A DNA stretch of 64,000 bases from DAOVRD01 sp964521715 (GCA_964521715.1 CAZFSS010000001.1:1-64000), one strand, 5' to 3'. Shown: positions 8,151-17,075, counted from the stretch's first letter. Program-made: numbers and translations. Notes: generated by a model not told the origin, from the sequence alone.

Positions 8151-8711
8151 TCAGTAGCCCAGGGCCAGGATGGCGCGCAGGCCGGCCACCTTCCTTCCGT
8201 TCAGTTGCAGGGGCTCGGCGTGCCGGACCAGCCACCGGTTGCCCAATTCCTCCACGGTGATCTGCCACTCCGTGCGGGCGAACTCTGCACCGAAGGCGTC
8301 GCCGTGGCGCGATTCTACGTAGACCCTGGCCGTCGCCGTGCCGCGGCCGATGCTCAGTTGGCGCACCACCAGGGAGGCCCGCGAGACCGGCCGGCCCGGC
8401 AGGATGCGGCTCAGCGTCTCGGCCAACTGGTCCCGGTACATTCCTTCCTCGGAGAAGTAAGGCGAGACGTGCGCCAGCACCTTCTCCACGTCGCCCTGCA
8501 CGACGGCCTCCCCGACGGCGTCGATCGTGGCGAGGACTTTTCTCCGGTCGCTCTTGTGGAGAGCGGACCACGCGAGCAGAACGGCCGCCGCCAAGCAGGC
8601 AATCACGGCCAGGGAGACGGAGGGGCGCGCGCGGGCTGCGGCCAGAAGCCGCGCCAGGGCGCTCCGACCCGCTTCAGGGCTGGATCCTGTGCCTTGCATC
8701 GCCGTTTCCAT
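8151..8711 (-). CDS. Membrane-anchored NTF2/SnoaL-like protein
   Basis: A 186-residue protein with one membrane segment near residues 32-50 (SVSLAVIACLAAAVLLAW) followed by a soluble domain. The motif KVLATIDAVGEAVVQGDVEKVLAHVSPYF is the start of an NTF2-like cone fold, as in DUF4440/SnoaL proteins. The alternating beta pattern of the rest (TATARVYVES; TEWQITVEE) agrees. Function unknown: such domains often bind small ligands or act in protein complexes. It begins 26 bases after the stop of the E1 gene and is probably co-transcribed with it. Confidence 0.65.
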   Translation of the reverse strand: METAMQGTGSSPEAGRSALARLLAAARARPSVSLAVIACLAAAVLLAWSALHKSDRRKVLATIDAVGEAVVQGDVEKVLAHVSPYFSEEGMYRDQLAETLSRILPGRPVSRASLVVRQLSIGRGTATARVYVESRHGDAFGAEFARTEWQITVEELGNRWLVRHAEPLQLNGRKVAGLRAILALGY

Positions 8712-8737
8712 GCGAAGGACCCGCCCGCCGACGGACG

Positions 8738-11050
8738 CTATTCGGGCGCGTAACAGACCCGAAGGGCGGCCCGGACCAGATCGTCCACGCCGGGCAGGTA
8801 GGCTTCTTCCAGCACCTCCGACTGCGGAGAGATGGCGTCCGCGGAGCCGATCCTGGCCACGGGAGCATCCAGGTAGTCGAAGCCGTCCTGCTGGATGCGC
8901 GCGGCCACTTCGGCGGTGAAGCTGCCGGTCAGGCATGCCTGGCACGCCACCACGCAACGCCCGGTCTTGCGCACCGAGTTCAGGACGGTCTCCAGGTCAA
9001 GCGGGATCAGGCTTCTCAGGTCCACCAGCTCCGCTTCGATGCCGTGCTCGCCGGCCAGCACTTCGGCAGCCGCCGCCATCATGTGCGCCAGCAGGCCCCA
9101 GGCGACGATGGTGACGTCGTCGCCCGGCCGGCGGACGGCCGCACGCCCGATCGGCACCAGGCGATCGTCCTGCGGCACTTCCCCGCGTACGTTGTAGAGC
9201 TCCTGCGACTCCACGAACAGGACGGGATTATCGTCGCGGATGGCGCTCTTCAGCAGGCCCTTGGCGTCACAGGGCGTCGAAGGATAGACGACGTAGAGGC
9301 CGGGCGTGTGGGTGGCGTGCGCCTCCAGGGCCTGCGAGTGCTGCCCGCCGTAGCCTTTCCCCGCTCCCACGCTGCTTCGGATGACCATCGGCACGGTCGT
9401 CTGTCCGCCGCTCATGTAGTGCCATTTCGCGGCCTGGTTGAAGAGCTGGTCGCCCGCCTGGAACTCGAAGTCGCTGTACATCATCTCGACCACCGGCCGC
9501 AGGCCCGTCATGGCCGCCCCGACGCCCGTGCCGATGATGGCGGCCTCGCTGATGGCGGTGTTGAAGACGCGCCGCCGGCCGAAGGCCTCCAGCAATCCCT
9601 TGCTCAGCTTGAAGGCCCCGCCGTAATCCGCAACGTCCTCCCCGTAGAGGACGACGCGGCTGTCCCGCAGCATCTCCTCGATCAGGGCCTCGCGCAGCGC
9701 CTCCTTGAAGGTGATCTTGCCCTCCTTCCGCTGCGGCAGTGGGGGGCTGTTGAGGGGCCGCACCCGGGCATACTGCGCGGGCACGGACGTGCAGGCCGAG
9801 TCCGTGAAGACGTATCGCGCGACGTCGGCGGCGTCCGGGTCGGCGGCCTCGGCTGCGCGCACGGCGGCTTGTTCGTGGCGTTTCTCGACGGCCTGCCTGA
9901 GTTCCGTCAGCTCTTCTTCTGGGGCGACCCCTGCCTCGATGATCTGCGCGGTGAGCCGGCGGATGGGGTCGCACTCGCGCCAGGCCTGTTCCTCCTCCTT
10001 GCGGCGGTACTCGTTGCGCGGATCGCTGAGGCTGTGGCCATAGTAGCGGTAGCAGATCAGCTCGCACAGGACGGGTCCTTTGCCGCTGCGGGCCAGTTGC
10101 GCCGCCCGCGCGATGCCGTCGCGGACGGCGAGAGCGTCCATGCCGTTGATGACCTCGGCGTGCATCGCGTCCATGCCGAAGGCGGCCGCGCGTCGGGCGA
10201 GGAAGTCCACGCCCGTGACCTCACCGCGCTGCTGGCCGGTCATGCCGTACTGGTTGTTGACGATTGCGTAGATGATGGGCAGGCCGAACGGCCGGTCGGC
10301 GAGCGCCTGGCTGGTGAACTGCGCCATGCACGAGAAGTTCAAGGACTCCAGCACCACGCCGTTGGAGTAAGCGCCGTCCCCGGCGAAGCAGAGCACGAGT
10401 CGCCCGTTTTCCAGGTGCCGGCAGCTCAGCGCCGCGCCGGTGGCGATGCCCACCGAGCCGCCGACGATGGCGTTCGCGCCGAGGTGCCCGCTGGAGAAGT
10501 CGGCGATGTGCATGCCTCCGCCCCGGCCGCGGCAATAGCCGTCCTCCTTGCCGAAGAGCTCCGCGGCCGTTCGGTAGATGTGCTCGGCCTTGGCCAGGTC
10601 TTTGAGCTCCTGCCCGGAGAGGCCGCGGGCTTCGGCGGAGCCGATCCAGTCCCGGAGCTCCGCGTCGCTGCGGCTCTTGATGGCGACGTAGCCTTTGGCG
10701 ATGGCGTCGCCGTGGCCGCGGTGGGAGCTGGTGATGTAGTCCGTGGCCTGCACGGCGGAGCAGGCGCCCACGCTGGCGGCCTCCTGTCCGACGGACAGAT
10801 GCGTCGGGCCGCGGTAGCGGAATCCCTTCTCGCGCAGGGGCTCGAAGGACTGCATGCGCAGGGCGACAATCATCTCCTCGAAGGCGCGGACGCTCAGCAT
10901 CCATTCGAGCAGGTCGAGGGCGTCCCGGGCGGTCAGGCTGCCCCGCTCCAGCTCGTCCCTGACGGTGCCTGCGTACTGGAAGACGGGTATCCTGGGGAAC
11001 TCGAGCTCGGTCGGCTCGAACTCGGGCAGAACGGATATCTCACGAACCAC
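8738..11050 (-). CDS. Fused 2-oxoacid dehydrogenase E1 (alpha + beta subunits)
   Basis: Thiamine-diphosphate-dependent E1 of a pyruvate or branched-chain 2-oxoacid dehydrogenase complex, with the alpha and beta chains joined in 770 residues. The alpha part (about 40-400) has RGPTHLSVGQEA, the cofactor motif GDGAYSNG (about 224) with NN near 265, and the GHSLSDP loop. The beta part (about 450-770) starts FKEALREALIEEMLRD and has YGEDVADYGGAFK and PVVEMMYSDF. The GTG at 11050 is chosen because GGAGG lies 7 bases upstream. No E2 or E3 gene is present in the window, so the complex partners are elsewhere. Substrate (pyruvate, branched-chain or acetoin) cannot be told. Confidence 0.88.
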   Translation of the reverse strand: MVREISVLPEFEPTELEFPRIPVFQYAGTVRDELERGSLTARDALDLLEWMLSVRAFEEMIVALRMQSFEPLREKGFRYRGPTHLSVGQEAASVGACSAVQATDYITSSHRGHGDAIAKGYVAIKSRSDAELRDWIGSAEARGLSGQELKDLAKAEHIYRTAAELFGKEDGYCRGRGGGMHIADFSSGHLGANAIVGGSVGIATGAALSCRHLENGRLVLCFAGDGAYSNGVVLESLNFSCMAQFTSQALADRPFGLPIIYAIVNNQYGMTGQQRGEVTGVDFLARRAAAFGMDAMHAEVINGMDALAVRDGIARAAQLARSGKGPVLCELICYRYYGHSLSDPRNEYRRKEEEQAWRECDPIRRLTAQIIEAGVAPEEELTELRQAVEKRHEQAAVRAAEAADPDAADVARYVFTDSACTSVPAQYARVRPLNSPPLPQRKEGKITFKEALREALIEEMLRDSRVVLYGEDVADYGGAFKLSKGLLEAFGRRRVFNTAISEAAIIGTGVGAAMTGLRPVVEMMYSDFEFQAGDQLFNQAAKWHYMSGGQTTVPMVIRSSVGAGKGYGGQHSQALEAHATHTPGLYVVYPSTPCDAKGLLKSAIRDDNPVLFVESQELYNVRGEVPQDDRLVPIGRAAVRRPGDDVTIVAWGLLAHMMAAAAEVLAGEHGIEAELVDLRSLIPLDLETVLNSVRKTGRCVVACQACLTGSFTAEVAARIQQDGFDYLDAPVARIGSADAISPQSEVLEEAYLPGVDDLVRAALRVCYAPE

Positions 11051-11191
11051 GAGGTGGCCTCCGGTCGGAGAAAGGTTCCCGGTGCTGGCTGCCGGCCCGG
11101 TGCAGCGCGTCTGAACGGCGCAGGCGGGCAACGCCCGGTGTGTCGGTGCCTGCCGTTTATCGTCTGAGGTGGGCGGCGGCGCTTGCCCCCG

Positions 11192-12430
11192 TCAGGCGCC
11201 CTTCCTCTTGCGTCGCTCGAGCAGCGACCTCTCGCCCCGCACCACGTCCGACCCGACGACGTAGGTCTGATCCTTGGGCATGGACGGCAGGTCGAAGAGG
11301 GGGTCGAGCATAAGCTTCTCCATGACGGAGCGCAGGCCACGCGCCCCCGTGTCCTTCTCGAAGGCCGCGTGGGCGATCTCGCGAAGCCCGGCTTGCGTGA
11401 ACTCAAGCTGCGAGCCTTCGAGCTCGAAGTACTTCTGGTACTGACCGATCAGGGCGTTCTTCGGTTCGACCAGTATCCTCACCAAGTCGTCCTCGCTCAG
11501 CGGCATCAGGGGGGCGACGATGGGCAGCCGGCCAACGATCTCGGGGATCATGCCGAACTTGATCAGGTCCTCCTCGGTGACGTGTTCGAGCAGATTGCCC
11601 AGGTTGTCCTCCTCGCCCTTGCCTTCTCGGCCGAAGCCGATGCTCTGCTGGTTGGTCCGCTTGGCCACCAGTTCGTTGATGCCGGTGAAGGAGCCGCCGC
11701 AGATGAAGAGGATCCTGTTCGTGTCTATCTGGATGTACTTCTCCTCGGGGTGTTTCCTGCCGCCGTGGGGGGGCACGTTGGAGATGGTGCCCTCCAGGAT
11801 CTTCAGCAGCGCCTGCTGGACGCCTTCGCCCCCGACGTCGCGGGTGATGCTGATGTTGTGGTAGGTCTTGCCGATCTTGTCTATCTCGTCGATGTAGACG
11901 ATGCCCTGCTGGGCGCGTTCGATGTCGAAGTCGGCGGCCTGGATCAGCTTGAGCAGTACGTTCTCGACGTCCTCGCCCACGTAGCCCGCCTCCGTCAGGG
12001 TCGTCGCGTCCGCAATGGCAAAGGGCACGTCGAGCGTCTGCGCCAGCACGCGGGCGATCAACGTCTTGCCGACGCCGGACGGGCCGATCAGCAGCACGTT
12101 GCTCTTCTCCAGCTCGACGTCGCCGGACTCCCCGTAGAGCAGGCGCTTGTAATGGTTGTGCACGGCGACGGCGACGGTCTTCTTGGCGTGTTCCTGGCCG
12201 ATGATGTACTCGTCCAGCCTATGCTTTATCTCGACGGGCGGGGGTACGCGCAGGACGCCGGTCGGCCGGGTCGGCCGCAGCGTCTCCTGCTTGATGATGG
12301 AGTAGCAGAGCTCGACGCAGTCGGCGCAGATGAACGTGTTGTGCTCGCCCTGGATCAGCCTCTCGACCGAACCGAAGCTCTTGCCGCAGAAGGAACACGC
12401 TTCTCTGGGGCCGTCGTTGCCGTATGCCAT
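11192..12430 (-). CDS. clpX: ATP-dependent protease ATPase subunit ClpX
   Basis: AAA+ unfoldase that feeds proteins to ClpP. The N-terminal zinc-binding domain has four cysteines (C12, C15, C35, C38). Walker A is GPSGVGKT (116-123) and Walker B VYIDEIDK (about 178). The GYVGEDVEN pore-region motif and the arginine-rich sensor TGARGLRSVMEKL are in place. 412 residues is typical. It lies 50 bases downstream of clpP in the order tig-clpP-clpX, a conserved arrangement. It is followed after 141 bases by the E1 gene on the same strand. Confidence 0.97.
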   Translation of the reverse strand: MAYGNDGPREACSFCGKSFGSVERLIQGEHNTFICADCVELCYSIIKQETLRPTRPTGVLRVPPPVEIKHRLDEYIIGQEHAKKTVAVAVHNHYKRLLYGESGDVELEKSNVLLIGPSGVGKTLIARVLAQTLDVPFAIADATTLTEAGYVGEDVENVLLKLIQAADFDIERAQQGIVYIDEIDKIGKTYHNISITRDVGGEGVQQALLKILEGTISNVPPHGGRKHPEEKYIQIDTNRILFICGGSFTGINELVAKRTNQQSIGFGREGKGEEDNLGNLLEHVTEEDLIKFGMIPEIVGRLPIVAPLMPLSEDDLVRILVEPKNALIGQYQKYFELEGSQLEFTQAGLREIAHAAFEKDTGARGLRSVMEKLMLDPLFDLPSMPKDQTYVVGSDVVRGERSLLERRKRKGA

Positions 12431-12480
12431 CTTTCGCCGGGCCTCCCGCTCGCTCTCCGCCGGCCGGGCGCATCGGCGCC

Positions 12481-13137
12481 TCAGTCCCTGGACGCCGAGG
12501 TCAGCACCTCGTCCACCAGACCGTACTGCTTGGCGTCGTCGGCCGACATGTAGAACTCGTGGTCCGCGTCCTTCTCAATGCGTTCGACGGACTGGCCGGT
12601 ATGCGTGGCCAGGATCTCGTTGATCCACCGCTTGAGCTTGACCATCTCTTCCGCGTGGATGCTGATCTCCGCAGCGGTGCCTTCGCGGTCGGAGCTCCAC
12701 GGCTGATGCAGCATCACGCGCGAGTGCGCCAGCGCATACCGCTTGCCCTTCGCCCCGCCGGCCAGCAACATCGCCGCCATGCTGAAGGCGTGGCCGACCA
12801 CGTAGGTCGCCACGTCGCACTGCACCAACTGCATGGTGTCATAGATGGCCAGTCCGCTCGTAATCAGGCCGCCGTTGCAGTGGATGTACAGGTTGATGTC
12901 CTGCTTCTTGTTCTCGCTCTGAAGGTAGAGCATCTGCGCTACGGTCAGGTTGGCCACCACGTCGTTGATGACGCTGCCGATGAATATGATGCGGTCCTCC
13001 AGCAGCCGGGAGAAGATGTCATATCCGCGTTCGCCGTAGCTGGTCTTTTTGATAACGGTCGGCACGATCGTGCTGTCGAACGTCTGAGCAGCGATCCATG
13101 CCTCCGTCAGCCACTCAGGATAGGAGTCCTTTGCCAT
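12481..13137 (-). CDS. clpP: ATP-dependent Clp protease proteolytic subunit
   Basis: Serine protease that forms tetradecameric barrels with ClpX. The catalytic serine is S119 in VGHAFSMAAML and the histidine is H144 in RVMLHQPW. The third residue lies in the EKDADHEFYMSADDAKQYGL region. The usual GQAASMGA context around the serine reads GHAFSMAAM here, an uncommon variant. 218 residues, with a slightly long N-terminus. It starts 21 bases after the stop of tig and precedes clpX. Confidence 0.96.
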   Translation of the reverse strand: MAKDSYPEWLTEAWIAAQTFDSTIVPTVIKKTSYGERGYDIFSRLLEDRIIFIGSVINDVVANLTVAQMLYLQSENKKQDINLYIHCNGGLITSGLAIYDTMQLVQCDVATYVVGHAFSMAAMLLAGGAKGKRYALAHSRVMLHQPWSSDREGTAAEISIHAEEMVKLKRWINEILATHTGQSVERIEKDADHEFYMSADDAKQYGLVDEVLTSASRD

Positions 13138-13158
13138 TGCCGCCTGCGCCTCCCTGCG

Positions 13159-14643
13159 TCACTGATCGTCTGTGGGAGCAGCTTGCTGCTCTGCGGGTTC
13201 GACCGCGCCGCCGTGTCGCCTGAGGAACTCGTCGGAGGGGATCTCCGCAACGTCGGCGCTCTCCATGAGGGAATCGATGGTCTTGCTCTCGCGCATGTCG
13301 TCGCGCAGCGCCCTGACCATCCCCCGCTCCTCCATGTAAGTCCGGGCCCTCTCTTCGCGCCAGCCTTGGCGCGCCGCGAATGCGCGTATCTGGCTGTCCA
13401 CCTCCGACTCGGTGACCAGTATGCGTTCCTTCTCGGCTATCAAGCGCAGCAGGTATCGGGCCTTGAGCCTTCGGCGTATCTGCTCCTGGGTCTCGTGGGG
13501 CCGGTCGACGGCCCTGCGCTCGGCCTCGTGGCGCGGGACGCCCTGGCGGAGCAAGCGCACGAGGGTCCTGATCTGGTACTCCTCGAGGGCCCTTTCCACC
13601 AGGCTGGGGGGCAGCTCGCAGTCCACCTTGTCGAGCAACTGGTTGACCAGCATCTGCCGCGCGATGTCGTCGCGCCGTTCCGAGAGGCTGCTCTCGAGCC
13701 TTTCCCGCACGAGCGGCTCTATCTCGCCGGCGGAGGACAGGCCGATCTTCCTGGCCAAGTCGTCGTCGAGCTCGGGCACGCGGCGGCGCATCACGCGGGA
13801 CAGGTTCAGCCGGACGTTGACCTTCTTGCCGGCCAGGGGCTCCAGCTCTTCCCGGCCGGCAGTTCCGTCCTTCAGCAGCTCGGCCTCCAGCTGGACTTCC
13901 TGTCCGACCTGCGCGCCGACCAGGGCAGCCTTCACGCCTTGGACCGAGAAGGGCCCGACCTTCTCGGCGCGCGGGTAGAAGCCGATCGTCTCCCTCCATT
14001 GCGCTCCGTCAGACAGGCTCACCTCCGCCTCGACGTAATCGTCCCAGTCTATGCCGGCGTCCTTGATCTCTTCCCAGGTTGCGAACTGCTGGGCGAAGCG
14101 CTTCATCTCGTGTTCGAGCAGTTCATCGTCGACTTCGAGGATCGGGGCCTCGACCCGAAGTCCCTTGTATTGGGACTCCTGCAACTGCACTTCGGGCATG
14201 ACCTCGCACCTGAACTCGAACTGCGCCGGCTGGCCCAGCTCCCACTGGGTCTCCTCCAGGTCCGGTGCTTCCACCTGCGCCACGACGTTCAGCTCGTTCT
14301 CCTCCAGCGCCTTGTCGTAGGCCTCGGAGACCACGGAGGAGATCAGGTCGCTCCTGAGCGTGCTTCCCATCCGGCGCTCCACCAGTCCGACCGGGGCGCG
14401 GCCCCTGCGGAAGCCGGGCAGCTTGATCTCGTGCTGCAGCGAGGTCAGCTCGTTCTGGTACCTCTCGCGCAGGTAATCGGCGTCCGCCTCTATGCGGATG
14501 ACACACTCGCACGGGCCCGTCCGCTCCACCGTCGCGCGCGGCGCTTTCTCTTCCGACTGCTCGGATTCCTGCTCGTCGGGGGCGGCTTCGGCCCGCTCCT
14601 CTTCGGAGTCGCTCTCTACGCTGATGTCTTCAGGGTCCGGCAT
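13159..14643 (-). CDS. tig: Trigger factor (ribosome-associated chaperone/PPIase)
   Basis: Binds the ribosome exit and folds nascent chains. The ribosome-binding signature PGFRRGRAPVGLVERRMG is at about residue 77. A PPIase-like middle domain and a long helical C-terminal chaperone domain (RQMLVNQLLDKV; EEYQIRTLVRLLRQG) follow. Length is 494 against about 430 in E. coli. The excess comes from an acidic, glutamate- and glutamine-rich head (first 40 residues) and a polar tail. It is the first gene of tig-clpP-clpX and is preceded by a promoter and a 5-prime hairpin. Confidence 0.95.
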   Translation of the reverse strand: MPDPEDISVESDSEEERAEAAPDEQESEQSEEKAPRATVERTGPCECVIRIEADADYLRERYQNELTSLQHEIKLPGFRRGRAPVGLVERRMGSTLRSDLISSVVSEAYDKALEENELNVVAQVEAPDLEETQWELGQPAQFEFRCEVMPEVQLQESQYKGLRVEAPILEVDDELLEHEMKRFAQQFATWEEIKDAGIDWDDYVEAEVSLSDGAQWRETIGFYPRAEKVGPFSVQGVKAALVGAQVGQEVQLEAELLKDGTAGREELEPLAGKKVNVRLNLSRVMRRRVPELDDDLARKIGLSSAGEIEPLVRERLESSLSERRDDIARQMLVNQLLDKVDCELPPSLVERALEEYQIRTLVRLLRQGVPRHEAERRAVDRPHETQEQIRRRLKARYLLRLIAEKERILVTESEVDSQIRAFAARQGWREERARTYMEERGMVRALRDDMRESKTIDSLMESADVAEIPSDEFLRRHGGAVEPAEQQAAPTDDQ

Positions 14644-14693
14644 GGGCGATACCCGGGTAAGGCGAACTGCTGATGTCCCAGAAGCCCCGAGAT

Positions 14694-14717
14694 AAAAACG
14701 AGGGACCCAAGTCCCTC
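14694..14717 (-). terminator. Hairpin with U-tract at the 5-prime end of the tig transcript
   Basis: A perfect 7-bp stem (GAGGGAC at 14700-14706, GTCCCTC at 14711-14717) with a 4-base loop is followed on the minus strand by G and five T. It begins about 2 bases after the predicted tig start site. It has the form of an intrinsic terminator but no gene lies upstream, so it could be an attenuator or an mRNA-stabilising 5-prime stem. Confidence 0.5.
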
Positions 14718-14725
14718 TCCAAAAG

Positions 14726-14755
14726 AGCGTACCCGATTGGGCTGCGGCAAGTCAA
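14726..14755 (-). promoter_or_regulatory. Sigma-70 promoter of tig-clpP-clpX
   Basis: Minus-strand TTGACT (14755-14750) and TACGCT (14731-14726) are 18 bases apart. The start site would be near 14719, giving a leader of about 75 bases. Confidence 0.55.
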
Positions 14756-14854
14756 GTTCAGCCGGCCGACGGGTGTCGGGCGCTCCGGGTCGGGGCAGCG
14801 CGAGAGCCCCCTCCTCGGCCCACCCGGAGCGCGGCGTCGCACCTTCGCTGCGCT

Positions 14855-14935
14855 CGCGGGCCGGAGGGCCTCCTCAGGGGCCGTGGCGTCCACGAAGCGT
14901 GGCCCCCTGGGCTTTGCGGGACGGCCCGCGAATCT
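14855..14935. repeat. Nested inverted repeats upstream of the GH172 gene
   Basis: About 80 bases that can fold into one long stem. Outer arms are GCGGGCC and GGCCCGC, a middle pair is CAGGGGCC and GGCCCCCTG, and the inner pair is CCACG and CGTGG around AAG. It ends about 50 bases before the GH172 start. It may be a structured leader or a repeat element. No other clear copy was noticed in the window. Confidence 0.4.
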
Positions 14936-14983
14936 GTAGAATCCCCCCAGAAATTCGGCCACTTTGCAGGAAGGAGCCTCCAG

Positions 14984-16042
14984 ATGTCCGAAGCGTTCGG
15001 CATGGGTTTCGGCATGGCTGGCCTGCCGCTTCTCAGCGAGGCGGAGACCCGAAGCATCAGCGCCGAGAACCCCAAGGGCGAAAGGGGCGCAGGCGCCACT
15101 GTGAAGAACCACCTGGGCGTCGGCTGGAAGGGCCGGCCCTGCATCACGCTGCCCAAGGACGGGACGGTCACGCTGGCCGAGATCGACGGGCCTGGCGTGA
15201 TCCAGCACATCTGGTTCACCGTTACGGACCACGGCCCGCGTGGACGCACGGTGCTGCGCGACCTGGTGCTGCGCATCTGGTGGGACGGCGAACAGGCGCC
15301 GTCCGTGGAGGTGCCCGTCGGCGATTTCTTCGCCAACGGCCACGCCATGCGGTGCGACATCGACTCGATCCCCGTCTGCGTCAACCCCAACGGGGGAATG
15401 AACAGCTACTGGCCGATGCCGTTCTCCGGCTCGGCCCGCATCGCGGTCGCCAACGAGCACGGGGATGCCGTCGGCGGGTTCTTCTACCAGATCACCTACT
15501 CCCTGACGGACGTGTCGGCGCAGGCCGGCCGGTTCCACGCCCAGTGGCGCCGGGAGAACACCGTGACCTACCACAAGGAGTACACCATCCTGGACGGCGT
15601 GGGAGGCCGGGGGCATTACGTCGGGACCTACCTGGCCTGGACCCAGCTCTCCAGCGGCTGGTGGGGAGAGGGGGAGATCAAGTTCTACATCGACGGCGAC
15701 GACCCGCATCCGACGATCTGCGGCACGGGCACCGAGGACTACGTGGGCGGCGCCTGGTGCTTTGCGGACCGCACCTATTCGAAGGCGTTCCTGGGCTACC
15801 CGCTGCGGCACGCGGAGCCGGGCCAGATCATCAGGCACGGCCTCTACCGGTGGCACATCCTTGACCCCATCCGGTTCAAGAGGGACCTGCGCGTGACCAT
15901 GCAGGACCTCGGGTTTACGCCTCAGCCGACGGGCTACGAGCCGCTGACCGATGACATAAGCTCCGTGGCGTACTGGTATCAGGAAGAGCCGCACGCCGAG
16001 TTCCCGGAGCTGCCGCCGGCCAGGGGCCGCTGGCCGCGCTGA
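14984..16042 (+). CDS. DUF2961 protein, glycoside hydrolase family 172
   Basis: A 352-residue carbohydrate-active enzyme of the DUF2961/GH172 family, whose characterised members release fructofuranose or arabinofuranose units. Family signatures seen: GPGVIQHIWFT (about 70), a VPVGDFF segment (about 113), NGGMNSYWPMPF (about 138) and GTGTEDYVGGAW (about 247), the last holding a glutamate expected to be catalytic. No signal peptide is evident, so it may act on imported sugars. It carries its own start with AAGGAG upstream. Together with the DUF4038 genes near 36-39 kb it points to use of plant or microbial polysaccharides. Confidence 0.88.
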   Translation: MSEAFGMGFGMAGLPLLSEAETRSISAENPKGERGAGATVKNHLGVGWKGRPCITLPKDGTVTLAEIDGPGVIQHIWFTVTDHGPRGRTVLRDLVLRIWWDGEQAPSVEVPVGDFFANGHAMRCDIDSIPVCVNPNGGMNSYWPMPFSGSARIAVANEHGDAVGGFFYQITYSLTDVSAQAGRFHAQWRRENTVTYHKEYTILDGVGGRGHYVGTYLAWTQLSSGWWGEGEIKFYIDGDDPHPTICGTGTEDYVGGAWCFADRTYSKAFLGYPLRHAEPGQIIRHGLYRWHILDPIRFKRDLRVTMQDLGFTPQPTGYEPLTDDISSVAYWYQEEPHAEFPELPPARGRWPR

Positions 16043-16115
16043 ACGGCGGCCTTGGAGCTCCTGACAGAACCCCACGCGTCGGCCCGAGGCTAGCAGGGGG
16101 TTTTGTTAGGGGCCC

Positions 16116-16985
16116 TCAGAAGAGCCGGACGAGCGTGAACAGGCCCAGGATGCTGGCCAGCACTCCGATGAGTGCGCGCAGGAGCTTCGTGCTCATCCGG
16201 TTGACCGTCAGGGCGCAGAAGGGGATGGAGGCCAGCGCCCCGAGCGTCAGGGGAAGGGCCAGATCCCAACGTATGCTCTGGCCGGCCACCAGGTATGCGG
16301 TCACGCCCACGATGCAGGTGATGCCCTCGGCGACGCTGGTGATCCCGATCGCGCTCTTCTCGCCGACGCCGCTCACAATCTGGCCGCCCGTGACGAGCGG
16401 TCCGTAACCTCCGCCGCTCATGCCCTTGTTGAACGCTGCCACCAGGCCGAGCGCCGTGACCTTCCACCACGCGAAGGGGAAGCGGCGATTTCGCGTTCCG
16501 AGGAGGAAGACGCCCATGCTGAGCACGATCACGCCGATCACCAGCTTGAGCCAGAAGGTGGGGATGTGGATGGCCACGACTACGGCGGTGCTCGCGCCGA
16601 GCACGCTGCAGGCCGAGAGGACGGCGGCGATCTTGGTGGCGGCGGACCGGCGGCGGAACGAGACGTTGCCGGCGGCGTGGTGGGCTGCGCCGGCAGCCAG
16701 GCCCGTGGCGAGTTCACTGATGAGAACGCACGGGACGATGACCAGCGGTTCGAGCCCCCAGAGGAGCATGAGCAGCGGCGTGAGGGCGGTGCCGTAGCCC
16801 ATGCCGAGCGTCGAGTCAACGTACTCGCAGCACAGTGCCAACGTGGCCAGCCCGATTGCGTCCGCGTGGGACCAGTGTGCCACAGAGGCGCTCAGCCCCA
16901 GATGGGCAGCGGCCAGGAGGGAAAGCAGGAGCAACGCCGTCGTCCAACTCGCCGATACCACCACTGCTTTGGCTAGGGTTTTCAA
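16116..16985 (-). CDS. TauE/SafE-family sulfite/organosulfonate exporter-like permease
   Basis: An integral membrane protein of 289 residues with about eight helices. The signature CCEYVDSTLGMGYGTALTPL (about 47) and the second repeat GLVAAFNKGMSGGGYGPLVT (about 180) are those of the TauE/SafE (DUF81) family. The TTG at 16985 is chosen: GAGGAGG lies 6 bases upstream, and the longer frame from 17048 would run through two palindromes that look like operators. Upstream lies a ribbon-helix-helix gene ended by a terminator. Transported solute unknown. Sulfur compounds are the family default. Confidence 0.85.
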   Translation of the reverse strand: MKTLAKAVVVSASWTTALLLLSLLAAAHLGLSASVAHWSHADAIGLATLALCCEYVDSTLGMGYGTALTPLLMLLWGLEPLVIVPCVLISELATGLAAGAAHHAAGNVSFRRRSAATKIAAVLSACSVLGASTAVVVAIHIPTFWLKLVIGVIVLSMGVFLLGTRNRRFPFAWWKVTALGLVAAFNKGMSGGGYGPLVTGGQIVSGVGEKSAIGITSVAEGITCIVGVTAYLVAGQSIRWDLALPLTLGALASIPFCALTVNRMSTKLLRALIGVLASILGLFTLVRLF

Positions 16986-17018
16986 TGTGTTCCTCCTCGA
17001 ACGAGGCGCCTGAACTTG

Positions 17019-17046
17019 CACTCCTATAGGAGTGTCATGCTGACAC
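17019..17046. promoter_or_regulatory. Two overlapping palindromes, probable operator of the exporter gene
   Basis: CACTCCTATAGGAGTG (17019-17034) is a perfect 16-bp palindrome. GTGTCATGCTGACAC (17032-17046) is a second one with 6-base arms. Both lie 35-60 bases upstream of the exporter start. The GCACTC half-site also occurs twice around the start codon of the neighbouring regulator. Confidence 0.55.
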
Positions 17047-17072
17047 AAAAAAGCCCCCTGGCCGCCAGCGGC
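17047..17072 (-). terminator. Intrinsic terminator after the ribbon-helix-helix gene
   Basis: On the minus strand an imperfect stem (GCC/GGC plus CTGG/CCAG) is followed by six T (17052-17047), 4 bases after the stop codon of the regulator gene. Confidence 0.55.
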
Positions 17073-17075
17073 GCT

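Noticed and set aside
9044..11167. A 707-codon open frame opposite the E1 gene
   Set aside because: Antisense shadow of a confidently assigned dehydrogenase. No family pattern.
12424..14673. A 749-codon open frame opposite clpP and tig
   Set aside because: Antisense to two conserved genes with canonical motifs.
17047..17048. TTG at 17048 as the start of the TauE-type exporter
   Set aside because: It lacks a Shine-Dalgarno sequence and would place two perfect palindromes inside the coding region. The TTG at 16985 has GAGGAGG at good spacing.
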